In this document: piece by piece, positions 44,244 through 45,612 of the stretch
Layout: each line of letters starts with the position of its first letter
Position numbering within the stretch: the first letter of the stretch is position 1
DNA from: Bradyrhizobium canariense
GTDB taxonomy: Bacteria; Pseudomonadota; Alphaproteobacteria; Rhizobiales; Xanthobacteraceae
Length of the DNA stretch: 45,612 nucleotides
Direction of reading: 5' to 3'
NCBI RefSeq assembly: GCF_019402665.1
Contig: NZ_VSST01000097.1
Location: 1-45,612, forward strand
Program-made: the position numbers and the translations under genes
Notes under the pieces: generated by a model
What the model saw: the letters and a program-made list of their open reading frames with translations, nothing else
Told to the model about the DNA's origin: nothing
Database searches by the model: none

Positions 44244-45029
44244 TTACTTCAGCGTCGGACTTACTTCAAGCGTCGCACTCAGCGCCTCCGAAAACGCCTC
44301 GTTGGTGCGGTCGAGCCGGAGCGGCGTGACGGAGACGTAGCGTTCGCGCAGCGCCGCGAGATCGGTGCCATCGGCGGGTGTATCAATCATCGCGGTGCGC
44401 TCGAAGCCGATCCAGAAATAGGGATTGCCACGGCCGTCCTTGCGCTCGTCGATCTTGAGGAAGCCGAGATTGCGCTTGCCCTGCCGCGTCACGCGAATGC
44501 CCAGCACATCCTCCGGCGCGCAAGCCGGGAAGTTGACGTTGATGACGGTGTCCTTCGGGATGCCGGCGGCGATCACCTTGCGCAGGATGTCGGGCCCGAA
44601 TTTGCGCGCGGTGTCCCACAGCGGTCGGTCGCGGGTCTCGACGCTGAACTCCTGCGACAGGGCGAAAGACGGTAGTCCCAGGATGGTTCCCTCCAGCGCG
44701 CCGGCGATGGTGCCGGAATAGACCACGTCCTCGGCGACGTTGCGGCCCTTGTTGACGCCGGACAGCACGACATCGGGCAGCTTGGCGCCGAGGATGTGGC
44801 GCGCGCCCATGATGACGCAGTCCGTCGGCGTGCCGCGCACCGCAAAGTGCCGCGGGCCGACCTCGCGCAGCCGCAGCGGATCGTTCAGCGACAGCGAATG
44901 CGACACGCCGGACTGGTCGAGTTCAGGCGCGACCACCCAGACGTCATCGGACAATGCGCGCGCGATCTCCTCCAGGACCTTGAGGCCGGGGGCGTGGATG
45001 CCGTCGTCATTTGTGCAGAGAATGCGCAT
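44244..45029 (-). CDS. surE: 5'/3'-nucleotidase SurE
   Basis: SurE is a divalent-metal-dependent phosphatase acting on nucleoside 5'- and 3'-monophosphates and short polyphosphate, linked to stationary-phase survival. The 261-residue protein starts MRILCTNDDGIHAPG with metal ligands D8 and D9, keeps DQSGVSHSLSL, the SGVNKGRNVAEDVVYSGTIAGA block with the ligand Asn, and NVNFPAC. It is of usual length. It converges with the receiver-domain gene, with 18 bases between the stops. About 100 bases upstream lies a small hypothetical gene on the same strand. The start ATG has a weak ribosome site. Confidence 0.96.
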   Translation of the reverse strand: MRILCTNDDGIHAPGLKVLEEIARALSDDVWVVAPELDQSGVSHSLSLNDPLRLREVGPRHFAVRGTPTDCVIMGARHILGAKLPDVVLSGVNKGRNVAEDVVYSGTIAGALEGTILGLPSFALSQEFSVETRDRPLWDTARKFGPDILRKVIAAGIPKDTVINVNFPACAPEDVLGIRVTRQGKRNLGFLKIDERKDGRGNPYFWIGFERTAMIDTPADGTDLAALRERYVSVTPLRLDRTNEAFSEALSATLEVSPTLK

Positions 45030-45132
45030 GGGAAAGGTCGATTCCTGAAGCGGGTCTCAGCCGTCTTATCCGGCCGGGGCCGATCAGGCAAACCGGCCGA
45101 TCGGGGCCGGCTGCCGGTACCGGCTTGGCCGG

Positions 45133-45495
45133 CTATCGGCGAACGCGCCATTGCGGCAGGAAGCGCGCCAGCCGGCCCTCGGCGTGCAATTTCATCGCCG
45201 GCACGACCGGGCTCACGATCGGCGCCTCGATGACGCCGAGCGTCTCCAGCTGTGCGACGAACGGGTCCGCTACCGACGCCTGCGGAAAGCGTTCGCGTGC
45301 CAGCGACAGTGCCTGGTCGAAATCCGCGGCATTCACACCGGGCTTGGCCCGCCGGCTCTGGACCAGATCGTCGTCCCAGAGCCGCGTGATCCCGATGTCG
45401 AACACGCCACGCAGCCGCTGATCGAGAGCCTGGATGCCGGCACCCGTCACCGCCCATTGTCTGCCGACCCAGAAGATGTCGCGGTGCAAGGCCAT
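45133..45495 (-). CDS. Hypothetical protein of 120 residues
   Basis: I do not recognise a domain. The chain starts MALHRDIFWVGRQWAVTGAG and has IQALDQRLRGVFDIGITRLWDD, ADFDQALSLARERFPQ and ends PAMKLHAEGRLARFLPQWRVRR. It is soluble, has no Cys, signal or membrane segment, and looks like a mixed alpha/beta protein. I recall similar short proteins near surE/serS in Bradyrhizobium, which is why I call it. The frame is open 20 codons further upstream; the ATG at 45495 was chosen because the extension looks like intergenic sequence. The ribosome site is not obvious. The gene is upstream of surE on the same strand with 103 bases between. Confidence 0.6.
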   Translation of the reverse strand: MALHRDIFWVGRQWAVTGAGIQALDQRLRGVFDIGITRLWDDDLVQSRRAKPGVNAADFDQALSLARERFPQASVADPFVAQLETLGVIEAPIVSPVVPAMKLHAEGRLARFLPQWRVRR

Positions 45496-45590
45496 GAACG
45501 AGGGGTTCGCGTTGTCGGGTGGCCGGCAGGATAACCGGCCGCCCGATCTTCGCAACCAAACGTTTCGACCGTTTCAGATTGGCAGCACGC

Positions 45591-45612
45591 CTAGTCGCGT
45601 GCGACCACCTTC
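45591..45612 (-). CDS. C-terminal end of a gene running off the window
   Basis: On the minus strand the last bases read in frame as KVVARD followed by a TAG stop (45591-45593). That is all that is visible, so this could be a chance frame. By the common order serS-surE-pcm-nlpD in alphaproteobacteria, serS could be expected near here, but nothing in seven codons can confirm it. Confidence 0.3.

Overview
The window looks like core chromosome of a high-G+C alphaproteobacterium, most probably Bradyrhizobium or a close relative. Support comes from the very G+C-rich third codon positions, the alphaproteobacterial direct-repeat SOS box (GTTC-N7-GTTC) upstream of uvrA, the families present (DUF1127, DUF1217, DUF3597, DUF2189, paired outer-membrane barrels whose mature chains begin ADLAARPYTKAP), the secDF-linked gene order, and intergenic palindromes I recall from Bradyrhizobium. 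The genus call rests on recognition, not on a search. I see no rRNA, tRNA, CRISPR array, prophage or intact insertion sequence.

Layout. 1-4400: the 3' end of asd meets a minus-strand operon coaD - exported cyclophilin - small exported protein - cytosolic cyclophilin - queA. 4500-9300: kup and gyrA converge on a palindromic repeat. 9700-15600: ssb and uvrA, two DNA-repair genes each with a candidate LexA box, are separated by two tandem outer-membrane barrel genes. 15660-18500: a DinB-fold protein, a HAD phosphatase, then a minus-strand pair made of a YVTN beta-propeller and an MxaD-like SRPBCC protein. 18503-19660: 1.16 kb without a convincing gene, made of repeat-like DNA that includes a compact, strongly base-paired element at 19035-19148. 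19661-24230: a 690-residue protein with five DUF1217-like modules, then a minus-strand pair of acyl-CoA synthetase and double-PPC-domain protein. 24400-29400: small lipoprotein, TPR, GNAT, DUF3597, DUF2189, lytic transglycosylase and DUF1127 genes. 29526-34431: trmFO, a kinase-like protein fused to an AMP-ligase C-terminal domain, CAP-domain, GFA-family and class V aminotransferase genes. 34449-40114: threonine dehydratase, then a minus-strand run yajC-secD-secF followed by homologues of the mitochondrial complex I assembly factors NDUFAF3 (Mth938/DUF498) and NDUFAF6 (squalene/phytoene-synthase fold). 40295-45612: a DUF815 ATPase, an NlpD-like LysM/M23 lipoprotein, pcm, a lone receiver-domain regulator, surE, a small hypothetical gene and the last codons of a further gene.

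How the genes work together. Most are housekeeping: CoA synthesis, tRNA modification (queA, trmFO), DNA topology and repair (gyrA, ssb, uvrA), protein export and folding (yajC-secDF, two cyclophilins), protein repair and survival (pcm, surE) and cell-wall turnover (lytic transglycosylase, NlpD-like). The points most worth a second look are the structured repeat at 19035-19148, the kinase/AMP-ligase-C fusion at 30961-32055, the five-module DUF1217 protein, the two LexA boxes flanking the barrel pair, and palindromic repeats placed at convergent gene ends, two of which run into coding sequence.
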